From Dehalococcoidia bacterium (GTDB lineage: Bacteria; Chloroflexota; Dehalococcoidia; Bin125), in NCBI GenBank assembly GCA_007571275.1, contig RKRS01000077.1, positions 1-13,254 on the forward strand: a stretch of 13,254 nucleotides of DNA. Reading direction: 5' to 3'. The notes below the pieces were generated by a model, which was not told the DNA's origin, did not search any database, and was given only the letters and a program-made list of their open reading frames with translations. The first letter of the stretch is position 1. Each line of letters begins with the position of its first letter. Below are positions 6,044-13,155 of this stretch, in pieces. Made by a program: the position numbers and the translations under genes.

Positions 6044-7594
6044 TTAGCCGGCCGCCATGGACAGCGCCTGCTCGATCCGCAACTCCTCCAGATAGGCCAA
6101 CATCGCCGGAACCGCGTCGTGCGCTCCACGCAGGGCCGTGACCACCAGGTCAGCGCCAATCACGTTGTCGCCGCCCGCAAACACGCTTGGCCGCGAGGTT
6201 CGACCGTGTTCATCGACCAGCACTTCGCCCCAGTCGTTCACATCGATACCGGAGTCGCCGTACACGTCACGTCCAACGTCGTAGCCCACCGCGACGATGA
6301 ACGCATCACAATCGATCACAAATTCTGAGCCGGGCATTGGTTGCGGACGGCGTCGACCACTGTCATCCGGCTCACCCAGACTCATGCGCACACATTCGAC
6401 CCCGACCACAGCGCCGTTTTTGCTGATCAGGCCAACCGGCGTGGTCAGGTACTCAAAAAGCACGCCCTCTTCGCGAGCGTGTCGTCGTTCCTCTTCGCGC
6501 CCCATCATTTCGTTCTCGGTGCGCCGATAGAGCAGCGTCACCTTCTCAGCGCCCAGCCGAACAGCCGAGCGTACACAGTCCATCGACGTGTCGCCGCCAC
6601 CAACGACCACGACCTGTCGGCCGACGTCGGGCGTGCCACGCAGCGCGGCTGGCAAGATCTCGTCGCCCAGGTTTGCTCGCACCAAAAACTCCGTGGCGCT
6701 GTAGACACGGGCCAACCTCTCGCCGTCGAGGCCAAGTCGCTTACCCAGGCTGGCCCCATGCGCGAGGAACACGGCGTCCCACTGGGCCAATTCATCCCAG
6801 TTCAGATCGACGCCGACCCGAGTCTCGAAGCGGAATTCCACACCGGCTGATACCAGCGCGTCCGTCTTCTCGTCGACGATGTCCTTGGCGGTCTTGAAAT
6901 TGGGAATTCCATATCGCAGCACGCCACCGGCTGAAGGCCAAGCCTCGAACACCGTCACGCCGTGCCCGGCCGCGCGCATCTGTTCGGCCACCGCCAACCC
7001 GGCAGGTCCCGAGCCGACGATGGCCACCCGTTGTCCCGTCTCGATCTCCGGCTTCGGAATCGGGAATCCGCCTCGCCGTTCACGATCCCAATCACCGAGG
7101 AACGCTTCCAGCTTGCCGATCGCGACCGGCTTGGCATTCTTGCCCACGACGCAGGAGCCCTCACACAACGCCTCCTGCGGACAGAGCCGACCGCACAGCT
7201 CGGGCATCTCGGATGTTTGCCGAAAGATCGCCGCGGCATCAGCCAGTTTGCCGAGCTCAAGAAAGGCGAGCGCGCCGGGAATGTCGTTGTCAATCGGACA
7301 GGCCTGCGTACAGGGCGCGGCCGGACACTGGATACAGCGCTGCGCCTCGAACATTGCCGGGCCCGCGGTGTAGCCGTAGTAGACCTCATCCCAGTTGTGG
7401 ACTCGGTCGTGGGGCGTCTGTTTGGTGACGTGGTGCGGCGGGATGCGCAACCGCTGTCGACGATCAATCGGCTGTCCGGCCCGGGTCAACTGCTGTTTCC
7501 TGGCCTTGGGCCGACGCTGCTGGGGCTGACCACTGGCGCTACGGAACAGGCCTGGCGCAGCGCTCGATTTCCGATCTGAGGTCTCGTCCGACAT
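6044..7594 (-). CDS. gltD: GltD-type NADPH-dependent iron-sulfur flavoprotein (glutamate synthase small-subunit family)
   Basis: 516 residues. In glutamate synthase this subunit takes electrons from NADPH through FAD and passes them to the large subunit; relatives work with other partners. The Fe-S domain has two Cys sets at 87/90/95/99 (CIQC, PCTQACP) and 134/138/144/148 (CGRLCP, CEGSC). The FAD-binding motif GSGPAG is at 194-199, followed by AGGVLRYGIP. The NADPH-binding motif GGGDTS is at 332-337, and the C-terminal flavin-contact motif FAGGDN at 472-477. No GltB gene is present nearby. The first 50 residues or so are an extra basic, Gln/Arg-rich extension. I chose ATG 7594; an in-frame GTG at 7615 is the alternative, with AGGAG between the two. 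The gene symbol marks the family, not a proven glutamate synthase role. Confidence 0.88.
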   Translation of the reverse strand: MSDETSDRKSSAAPGLFRSASGQPQQRRPKARKQQLTRAGQPIDRRQRLRIPPHHVTKQTPHDRVHNWDEVYYGYTAGPAMFEAQRCIQCPAAPCTQACPIDNDIPGALAFLELGKLADAAAIFRQTSEMPELCGRLCPQEALCEGSCVVGKNAKPVAIGKLEAFLGDWDRERRGGFPIPKPEIETGQRVAIVGSGPAGLAVAEQMRAAGHGVTVFEAWPSAGGVLRYGIPNFKTAKDIVDEKTDALVSAGVEFRFETRVGVDLNWDELAQWDAVFLAHGASLGKRLGLDGERLARVYSATEFLVRANLGDEILPAALRGTPDVGRQVVVVGGGDTSMDCVRSAVRLGAEKVTLLYRRTENEMMGREEERRHAREEGVLFEYLTTPVGLISKNGAVVGVECVRMSLGEPDDSGRRRPQPMPGSEFVIDCDAFIVAVGYDVGRDVYGDSGIDVNDWGEVLVDEHGRTSRPSVFAGGDNVIGADLVVTALRGAHDAVPAMLAYLEELRIEQALSMAAG

Positions 7595-7682
7595 CTCAGC
7601 CAACACGCTCCTCACTCTGAACCGTGCGACTTATTACTATCTTAGGTCTGCCAGCTCCACCTCTGACTGCTAGCCTCGATTT

Positions 7683-8552
7683 ATGAACGAGGATGTAACA
7701 CAACATCACGTAAAAATTCGCGATCTCAACCTGGCCCGTCAATTCGGCAACCTCGCCCGGGGCAATGATCACGTCGTTCGCCTCGACCTGTGTTGCTTCC
7801 TCATCGGCCGCATCGTCGAACCCGACTTCAATCAACTGTCAGCGCTCGCCCGACTGGACGAGTTGGCCGCTGAAGTTCGCCGCGCCAGCGACCAGTCCAC
7901 ACGAGATCAGGTCATCCGGCTTGGGCAGGCGCTCTTTGAGGAACAGGGGTTCAGAGGCGACACTGACACCTATTACGATCCCGCCAACTGCTGCCTGCAC
8001 TCGGCCCTGGAGACCGGTCGCGGGATGCCGATCACGCTGGCCGTCGTGATGATTGAGGTCGCGCGTCGAGCAGGTCTGACATTGCACGGCGTCGGCGCGC
8101 CGTTCCACTTCCTGGTCAAGTACTTCGATCCTGAGGCCAATACCGAACGCTTCCTCGATCCATTCCACGCCGGCCGCGAGATCGAGCGCAAAGCGCTGAC
8201 CGAGCGGCTGCGCGCGACCAATCGCGGCGTCGGACCGAATCCTGAGTCATTCCTCGCATCGGTGACGAAACGTCAGATCCTGCAGCGCATTCTGACCAAT
8301 CTCAAGGGCGCCGGCGTCCGCAAGCGGGACTACTTCGCCGCGATCACCGCAACCGACTTCCTGCTCTCGCTGTCACCGTGGTCACTCGAAGAGCGGCGAG
8401 ATCGCGGACTGCTCTGCTATCAGACCGGACAATACATCGAGGCGCTCGACGATCTCCAGCAGTATCACGAACACGCCAGCGGAGCGCCGGACGCTGACCG
8501 AGTCGCTGACTTCATCAAGCGCGTGCAAGCTCGCATCGCTGAGGGCAGCTGA
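7683..8552 (+). CDS. SirB1/transglutaminase-like protein with TPR-like C-terminus
   Basis: 289 residues of the SirB1 (Transglut_core2) family, cytoplasmic, biochemical function unknown. The family core is clear: TYYDPANCCLHSALE at 96-110, GRGMPITLAVVMIEVARRAG at 112-131, GVGAPFHFLVKYF at 136-148 and FLDPFHAGREIE at 157-168. His142 and Asp159 would be the conserved catalytic-like residues. Members that I know usually carry Asn-Ser where this protein has Asn-Cys-Cys (C103, C104), so a thiol may be present at or beside the position of a transglutaminase nucleophile. The C-terminal part, about 215-289, has a TPR-like helical hairpin (SLEERRDRGLLCYQTGQYIEAL). The gene is divergent from the GltD-type gene. 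It has no ribosome-binding site, but TAGCCT lies six bases before the ATG. Confidence 0.85.
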   Translation: MNEDVTQHHVKIRDLNLARQFGNLARGNDHVVRLDLCCFLIGRIVEPDFNQLSALARLDELAAEVRRASDQSTRDQVIRLGQALFEEQGFRGDTDTYYDPANCCLHSALETGRGMPITLAVVMIEVARRAGLTLHGVGAPFHFLVKYFDPEANTERFLDPFHAGREIERKALTERLRATNRGVGPNPESFLASVTKRQILQRILTNLKGAGVRKRDYFAAITATDFLLSLSPWSLEERRDRGLLCYQTGQYIEALDDLQQYHEHASGAPDADRVADFIKRVQARIAEGS

Positions 8553-8626
8553 GGCGCTGCGCACGCGCGATCGGGAACCCGGCGCCGTCCACAACCGCCG
8601 GAGGATTTCAGTTATATTCAACAGTG

Positions 8627-8671
8627 GCCGTCGCCGGGAATGCTGCAACCGACGGCGCTGCACTCATTTTT
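8627..8671 (+). promoter_or_regulatory. Leader hairpin with distal T-run upstream of yjbQ
   Basis: GCCGTCG (8627-8633) pairs exactly with CGACGGC (8650-8656) across a 16-base loop, and a run of five T follows at 8667-8671. It lies in the 157-base gap between the SirB1-like gene and yjbQ, just after a TATATT element (8613-8618) that could be a -10 box. The T-run is ten bases from the stem, too far for a textbook intrinsic terminator. It may be a weak terminator of the SirB1-like gene or an attenuator for yjbQ. Confidence 0.3.
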
Positions 8672-8709
8672 CACATTCGATCATCTCGCAGCCTGAGAAA
8701 CTAAGGGGA

Positions 8710-9231
8710 ATGGCCAACGCAACAGCCCTGGGCAGCGTCAAGATGCTTGAGTCGGATCACTCAGCGTCCGCCAACGCTTTCCGTCACGTTCACGACGAGA
8801 TTCATCATCGCACGGAGGATGGACCCTCGTTCCGTGACATCACTGAAGAGGTGCGAGCAATCGTTCACCGTTCCGGTGTTGGCTTCGGACAGGTCACGGT
8901 GTTCTCACAGCACACGACCGCTGCCATCATTCTGCAGGAGCACGAACCGCTGCTCCTCGACGACCTGCGTGACCGCCTGATCACGTGGGGTCCGCCCAAT
9001 ACGTACTACCGACACAACGACTTCGAAATCCGCACGGTCAACATGCATGAGAATGAGCCGGAGAACGGTCACTCCCACGTGCAGCACATGATGCTCGGCA
9101 CATCGGAAACCATTCCCGTGCTCAGCGGCGATCTGCACATCGGCGAGTTCCAGTCCATCTTCCTGGTCGAACTCGACGAATCGCGCGACCGCTGCGTCAG
9201 CGTCACCGTGCTCGGAGTGGTCGGAGAGTAG
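8710..9231 (+). CDS. yjbQ: YjbQ family protein (UPF0047)
   Basis: 173 residues, cytoplasmic. Family landmarks are present: FRDITEEVRAIVHRSGVGFG at 41-60, the SQHTTAAIILQEHEP core at 66-80 with HTT and Glu78, the His pair HSHVQHMMLGTS at 121-132, and IGEFQSIFLVELD at 144-156. YjbQ members have been linked to thiamine-phosphate-synthase-like activity by complementation, but the physiological role is unsettled. At 173 residues it is longer than the usual 130-140 because of an N-terminal extension and extra residues around 95-118. The ATG at 8710 directly follows an AAGGGG tract, a very short spacing. A hairpin terminator follows the gene, so it looks monocistronic. Confidence 0.88.
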   Translation: MANATALGSVKMLESDHSASANAFRHVHDEIHHRTEDGPSFRDITEEVRAIVHRSGVGFGQVTVFSQHTTAAIILQEHEPLLLDDLRDRLITWGPPNTYYRHNDFEIRTVNMHENEPENGHSHVQHMMLGTSETIPVLSGDLHIGEFQSIFLVELDESRDRCVSVTVLGVVGE

Positions 9232-9258
9232 CTCGGACTGCTCAGGCGCGCCCAACCG

Positions 9259-9293
9259 ACGACCGTCCTGCAAACGCGAGGACGGTCGTTTCT
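9259..9293 (+). terminator. Rho-independent terminator after yjbQ
   Basis: An 11-bp perfect stem, ACGACCGTCCT (9259-9269) with AGGACGGTCGT (9279-9289), encloses a nine-base loop and runs straight into TTTCT. It lies 27 bases after the yjbQ stop and separates that gene from the operon that follows. This is the most conventional intrinsic terminator in the window. Confidence 0.8.
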
Positions 9294-9298
9294 ATACT
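9293..9298 (+). promoter_or_regulatory. Candidate -10 box (TATACT) for a leaderless midA-type transcript
   Basis: TATACT ends seven bases before the ATG at 9306, so RNA would start at or within a base or two of the start codon. The gene has no ribosome-binding site, which fits a leaderless mRNA. No -35 match is seen because that position falls in the terminator hairpin of yjbQ. If real, this is the promoter of the six-gene operon that follows. Confidence 0.4.
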
Positions 9299-9305
9299 CA
9301 GGCTT

Positions 9306-10478
9306 ATGACCCAGAGCGGCCCAGCCTCATTCAATCCGTTGGCCGTCAGCAACCAGACGCTCCACACTCCGCTACTCAATATCCTCGCCGATCGCATCCA
9401 GCGCGAAGGGCCGCTCACGTTCGCCGAGTGGATGGACGCGTGTCTCTATCACCCACAACACGGGTACTACCGTCGTGGCAAACCGACGGTCGGTCGCGAT
9501 GGCGACTTTCTCACCAGCCCTGAGGTGCATCCACTCTTCGGCGCGGCCGTTGGCCATGTCGCCTCCGAGCTCTGGCGGACCAACGATCGTCCTGAGCCGT
9601 TTGAGATCGTCGAGGTCGGCCCGGGCACTGGCGCGCTTGCGGAGTCACTACTCCGATACCTACATACGAATATCCCCGAAATGGCGACGACGACTCGATA
9701 CACGCTGGTCGAACCCGACCCTACCTCCTCCAGGCGGCAATCTCAGCGACTCGCAGCAGTCCATCCTCAGGACCGGATCCATAGCGTGGATCGCATCGAT
9801 CGACGTTCAGGCAGCAGCCACCTGGTTGTCGCCAATGAGCTGCTCGATGCGCTCCCGGTCCATCGCCTGATGTTCAAGGAGGGTTGCTGGAACGAGCTGC
9901 TGGTCGATCACTCAGCCGCGCATGGCTTCCACGACGCGCTATTCGAATTAACGGGTAACCGGATGCTCGATACGCTCAGCGGCGTCAAGCCTGCCGAGGG
10001 TCAGATCGTCGAAATCGCTCCTGCTCGCGCTGCGGTCGTGACGGCGCTGGCCAATGTCGTCGCCGAATGCGGGTTACTGTTGCTCTTTGACTACGGCTAC
10101 ACACGCGAACGCCTCTACGCGTCGTGGCGACGCGACGGGACGCTGATGACCTTCCGCAACCATATTCCCGGCGATGATCCGTACACGCATCCAGGCGAGC
10201 AGGACATCACCGCGCATGTCGATATCGACCAGATCCGCGACGCGGCGCTGCGTGCTGGTCTGACGGCGCTACCGACGCTCAGTCAGGCCGAGTGGCTGCA
10301 TCATCTGGGGGCGGCGGTGCTGCCCGCGGTCGCCGACGCCAACATGGACACCAATCGCTACCTCGCCGCCCGCCGCGCGATGGAAACGCTGACGGATCCT
10401 GCTGGACTTGGACGAATCGCCGTGATGGGGTTTGTCCGCGGTTCAGGCGGCCCACTGCCTGGTTGGACCAGATCATGA
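9306..10478 (+). CDS. MidA/NDUFAF7-type SAM-dependent methyltransferase (COG1565)
   Basis: 390 residues with a class I methyltransferase fold. The family signature is clear: an N-terminal FAEWMDACLYHPQHGYY segment at 39-55, GDFLTSPEVHPLFG at 66-79, the SAM-binding loop EVGPGTGAL at 103-111, NELLDALPVHR at 177-187, and a later LLFDYGY strand. In mitochondria the homologue NDUFAF7 methylates an arginine of a complex I subunit. The bacterial substrate is not established, and no complex I gene is in the window. It is first in a run of rightward genes, and its TGA overlaps the next ATG (ATGA). There is no ribosome-binding site, but a TATACT box ends seven bases before the ATG. Confidence 0.92.
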   Translation: MTQSGPASFNPLAVSNQTLHTPLLNILADRIQREGPLTFAEWMDACLYHPQHGYYRRGKPTVGRDGDFLTSPEVHPLFGAAVGHVASELWRTNDRPEPFEIVEVGPGTGALAESLLRYLHTNIPEMATTTRYTLVEPDPTSSRRQSQRLAAVHPQDRIHSVDRIDRRSGSSHLVVANELLDALPVHRLMFKEGCWNELLVDHSAAHGFHDALFELTGNRMLDTLSGVKPAEGQIVEIAPARAAVVTALANVVAECGLLLLFDYGYTRERLYASWRRDGTLMTFRNHIPGDDPYTHPGEQDITAHVDIDQIRDAALRAGLTALPTLSQAEWLHHLGAAVLPAVADANMDTNRYLAARRAMETLTDPAGLGRIAVMGFVRGSGGPLPGWTRS

Positions 10479-10906
10479 TTGAGATTGGCGATCAACTGCC
10501 CGACACTGACCTGCAGCTGCGCAGCTATCTCGCCACAGGTCCATTGCTGATCCTGTTCTTTACTGAAGCCAACACACCACTGTGCACCCAGCAGCTGTGC
10601 GCCTTTCGCGACGACTTCGAGATGATTGAAGCGCTCAACGCTTCGACCATCGCCATCTCTACCGATTCACTGGAGACGCAAGAGCAGTTTGGCCAGGAGC
10701 ATCAGGTTCCTTTTCCTTTGCTCTCCGACGCCAAGCTCGACGCCGCGCAGACGTTCGGCGTCGTTGACCCCGTGAGCAAGCGCGCGCAACGCGCGGCATT
10801 CGTCGTTGACTCGACCGGTCTTATCCAGCTTGCGATTCCCTTCTACCAACCCAACAATCTCGACCATTACCAACAGGTCTTCGAGGCGCTCGGTCTGGAT
10901 ATCTGA
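10475..10906 (+). CDS. bcp: Peroxiredoxin, Bcp/AhpC-TSA family
   Basis: 143-residue thiol peroxidase that reduces hydrogen peroxide and organic hydroperoxides in the cytoplasm. The active site is TPLCTQQLCAFRD at 34-46. Cys37 is the peroxidatic residue, with Thr34 and Pro35 before it, and Cys42 five residues on is placed as the resolving Cys of Bcp-type enzymes. The conserved arginine appears in QRAAFVVD near residue 109-116. The segment before the active site reads ILFFTEANTP rather than the common YPKxxTPGC, a mild divergence. The start ATG at 10475 overlaps the methyltransferase stop, so translation is coupled. An open frame extends upstream to 10292 but lies wholly inside the methyltransferase gene. 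Confidence 0.9.
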   Translation: MIEIGDQLPDTDLQLRSYLATGPLLILFFTEANTPLCTQQLCAFRDDFEMIEALNASTIAISTDSLETQEQFGQEHQVPFPLLSDAKLDAAQTFGVVDPVSKRAQRAAFVVDSTGLIQLAIPFYQPNNLDHYQQVFEALGLDI

Positions 10907-12099
10907 TGTTCGACCAGTTTGACGCTGACGCAGACGCGATTCTGGAAGAGCAGATTGCGATCTGCGAAATTCCCGCGCCGACCGGACAGGAAGCCACGCG
11001 CGCGACCTACGTAGCGAACGCATTGACGGCGCTCGGACTACGTGTGCATCGGGACCAGGTCGGCAACGTCATCGCGCGGCACGAGTATGCGTCCGATCAT
11101 CCGATCGTCCTGAGCACGCACCTCGACACGGTCTTCGGACCGGAGCAATGCGTCACCGTCGCCCGACCTGGTCAGCACAATCCGTACCGCGAAGGCGAAA
11201 CAGTGCCTGCAGGCGAATACCACGCTCCGGGCATCTCCGACGCCGCGGCCGGGCTCGCGGCGGTGCTCGCCATCGCGCGAGCGCTGCAGGGATCGCCAGT
11301 GTCATCACAGGCGCTCTACGTCGCCACCGTCGGCGAAGAAGGTCGAGGCGATCTGCGTGGCGCCCGACACTTCTTCGATTCCGAGCTGGGGCGCTCGGCT
11401 CGCGCCTTCATCACGATCGATCACTCCGATCCAGCCGCAATCGTCAACAGTGGCATTGGCTCGCGTCGCTACAACGTTCAGTACCGCAGCCGTGGCGGAC
11501 ACAGCTGGGGCCACTTTGGTCGTTACAACCCCGCCTTCGCGCTCGCAGCCGCGGCTGACCGGCTGGCTGATATCCGTCTACCACGCAGCCCACGCACGAC
11601 CTACAACGTCGGCGTCGTACAAGGCGGCGAGACTGTCAATGCAATTCCCGAGCTGGCCGAAATGGACATCGACCTGCGTAGCGAGTCGGCCGGCCAGTTA
11701 GAACGACTCGACCAGGAACTGCAGCAGATCATCCGCTACGGACACCAACGCGAGCAGGGACGCCGCAGCGGAGGCGCGCAAGAACCGATCGTGTCCAAAA
11801 TCGGTGATCGCCCCGCTGGCGTCACGCCAGCCGAATCGGATCTGGTGCAGGCTGCGAAGCGCGCGCTTGAGGCCGAACAGCTACGTCCGCGGCTGATCGC
11901 GGCTTCGACCGACGCAAACGCCGCCATCGCCGCCGGCGTCCCGGCCGTGGCAATGAGCTGGGGTGGAAGATCGGACAATCAGCACAGCGTCCGCGAATGG
12001 TTCGATCCGACCGATCGCAGTCGCTCGCTGCGGGTGATCACGCGCCTGCTGCTCGATGTAACCCAACGTACAGCTGCCCAGCACAGCTCACTAGACTGA
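10906..12099 (+). CDS. M20 family zinc peptidase/deacylase
   Basis: 397 residues, cytoplasmic metallohydrolase of the ArgE/DapE/PepT/CPG2 group, which cleaves peptide or N-acyl bonds using two zinc ions. Expected ligands are visible: His72 in STHLDTVF with Asp74 alongside, Asp112 in PGISDAAAG as the bridging residue, Glu144 (catalytic base) and Glu145 (ligand) in GEEGRGDLRG, Asp172 in ITIDHSD, and His360 near the C-terminus in SDNQHSVREW. The dimerisation domain begins near residue 185 (RRYNVQYRSRGGHSWGH). PGISD replaces the usual PGxND, which is tolerated in the family. The start overlaps the peroxiredoxin stop (TGATG). The specific substrate cannot be assigned; the PepT/CPG2-like layout suggests a di- or tripeptide or an acylated amino acid. 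Confidence 0.9.
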   Translation: MFDQFDADADAILEEQIAICEIPAPTGQEATRATYVANALTALGLRVHRDQVGNVIARHEYASDHPIVLSTHLDTVFGPEQCVTVARPGQHNPYREGETVPAGEYHAPGISDAAAGLAAVLAIARALQGSPVSSQALYVATVGEEGRGDLRGARHFFDSELGRSARAFITIDHSDPAAIVNSGIGSRRYNVQYRSRGGHSWGHFGRYNPAFALAAAADRLADIRLPRSPRTTYNVGVVQGGETVNAIPELAEMDIDLRSESAGQLERLDQELQQIIRYGHQREQGRRSGGAQEPIVSKIGDRPAGVTPAESDLVQAAKRALEAEQLRPRLIAASTDANAAIAAGVPAVAMSWGGRSDNQHSVREWFDPTDRSRSLRVITRLLLDVTQRTAAQHSSLD

Positions 12100-12103
12100 C
12101 GCC

Positions 12104-12508
12104 ATGCCAAGCGAAGACCTGCGCGCCTACAGCGACATCGTGATCGATCATTTCCAGCATCCGCGAAACGCCGGACCGCTGGACGACGCCAACGCTGTCG
12201 GCGAGGATCGCAACCCGGTCTGCGGCGACCACATGAAGCTCATGCTGCACATTGAGAACGGCGCCATCGCCGAGGCGCGTTTTCAGACGCGCGGTTGCCC
12301 GGCCGCGATCGCGACCAGCAGCATGGCCACTGTCATGCTGACCGACATGCGCATCGACGAGGCGGCGAAACTCAAGCGCCAGGACTTCGTCGACGCCGTC
12401 GGCGGGTTGCCGAAGGCGAAGATTCACTGCTCGGTGCTCGCCGCCGCAGCGCTCAAGAAGGCGTTGGCACAGTACCGCGAGCACACGTCAGCCGGTCCCT
12501 CCGCGTGA
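12104..12508 (+). CDS. iscU: IscU/NifU-type Fe-S cluster scaffold
   Basis: 134 residues. This scaffold assembles [2Fe-2S] and [4Fe-4S] clusters before transfer to apo-proteins. The three conserved cysteines are present as NPVCGD (Cys40, with Asp42), RGCPAAIATSS (Cys65) and LPKAKIHCSVLA (Cys109). The Cys65-Cys109 spacing of 44 matches IscU/NifU rather than SufU, which has an insertion there. The LPxxKxHC segment corresponds to the IscU chaperone-binding region, in altered form. No cysteine desulfurase or chaperone gene is in the window. The gene starts 4 bases after the peptidase stop and its TGA overlaps the next GTG. TAGACT lies six bases before the ATG, so it may also have its own leaderless promoter. 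Confidence 0.9.
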   Translation: MPSEDLRAYSDIVIDHFQHPRNAGPLDDANAVGEDRNPVCGDHMKLMLHIENGAIAEARFQTRGCPAAIATSSMATVMLTDMRIDEAAKLKRQDFVDAVGGLPKAKIHCSVLAAAALKKALAQYREHTSAGPSA

Positions 12509-13155
12509 ACGAGCAGCGCTGGCCACTGCACCAGACCGTGCTCGATCTGCAGACCAGGGGCGACAACACACTGAATGACTGGTTTTCCATCGGAAACTCG
12601 GTCTCGACGATCCGCATCTGTCTGGAGGATCCCCGGCAGAACAGCCTCGCAGCAGCGCTAATCGTGCTCGATGCATATCTCACACTCGCTGATGGCGCGT
12701 CCGCCCGGATCGACGAACGTCTGCTCGCCGACGGTGGTGTTGACATCGACGGTCGTGACGGAGCGCTCGCGGCCGAAGCGCTCTGCATCCCACGTCTGCC
12801 GCGAGGCGCCCAGACCGCGCTGGCCGCCGCCAAGATCAACACTGCCGTGAGCGCCGCCGCCCGACTCTCACTCAACGGCGACGCCGCCGTGATGCTGGTT
12901 GGGATCGCGCCGCACCCGATCCGCGCCCGACAGATAGAATCCGTCGTTCGCGGTCGCACGCTCAATGACCGAATCATCGACCTCGCAGCCCAAACCGCGC
13001 GGTCCGAGGCACAGCCATACGGCGTCGGCGACCTGACCGACGCAACAGCCATCGACCAGGTGGAAGACGCTGTACGCCGACTCTTCCGCCGACTCCGCGA
13101 CCGTTTCGACGAAGCGCAGCCTGATGATCGCCGCTATCCTCCTCGCCGCCGGTGA
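12505..13155 (+). CDS. CoxM-like molybdenum-hydroxylase flavin subunit lacking the N-terminal FAD-binding half
   Basis: 216 residues, against about 280-300 for flavin subunits of CO dehydrogenase and xanthine dehydrogenase. Residues 28-66 resemble the second part of the FAD-binding domain (SIGNSVSTI, then AALIVLDAYLTL). Residues 88-200 match the CO-dehydrogenase flavoprotein C-terminal domain, with EALCIPRLP at 91-99 and LVGIAPHPIRARQIESVVRG at 131-150. The AGGTDL-type loop that holds the FAD pyrophosphate, expected about 30 residues into the family, is missing, and the upstream frame lies inside the scaffold gene without it. FAD binding as in CoxM is therefore doubtful. The start GTG at 12505 overlaps the scaffold stop. 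The product could be a degenerate subunit or an accessory protein. Confidence 0.7.
   Translation: MNEQRWPLHQTVLDLQTRGDNTLNDWFSIGNSVSTIRICLEDPRQNSLAAALIVLDAYLTLADGASARIDERLLADGGVDIDGRDGALAAEALCIPRLPRGAQTALAAAKINTAVSAAARLSLNGDAAVMLVGIAPHPIRARQIESVVRGRTLNDRIIDLAAQTARSEAQPYGVGDLTDATAIDQVEDAVRRLFRRLRDRFDEAQPDDRRYPPRRR

Noticed and set aside
6023..6056. Terminator hairpin between the cupin and GltD-type genes
   Set aside because: Two GCCGGCC copies can pair over only about six bases and each is itself palindromic. There is no T-run, so the evidence is too weak.
6962..7579. Long plus-strand open frame of about 205 codons
   Set aside because: It is antisense to the GltD-type gene, whose Cys and nucleotide-binding motifs are unmistakable. 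The antisense product shows no family motif.
12295..12504. Upstream open frame that could supply the missing N-terminus of the CoxM-like protein
   Set aside because: This stretch is the out-of-frame reading of the scaffold gene. It is Arg-rich and contains no AGGTDL-type FAD motif.
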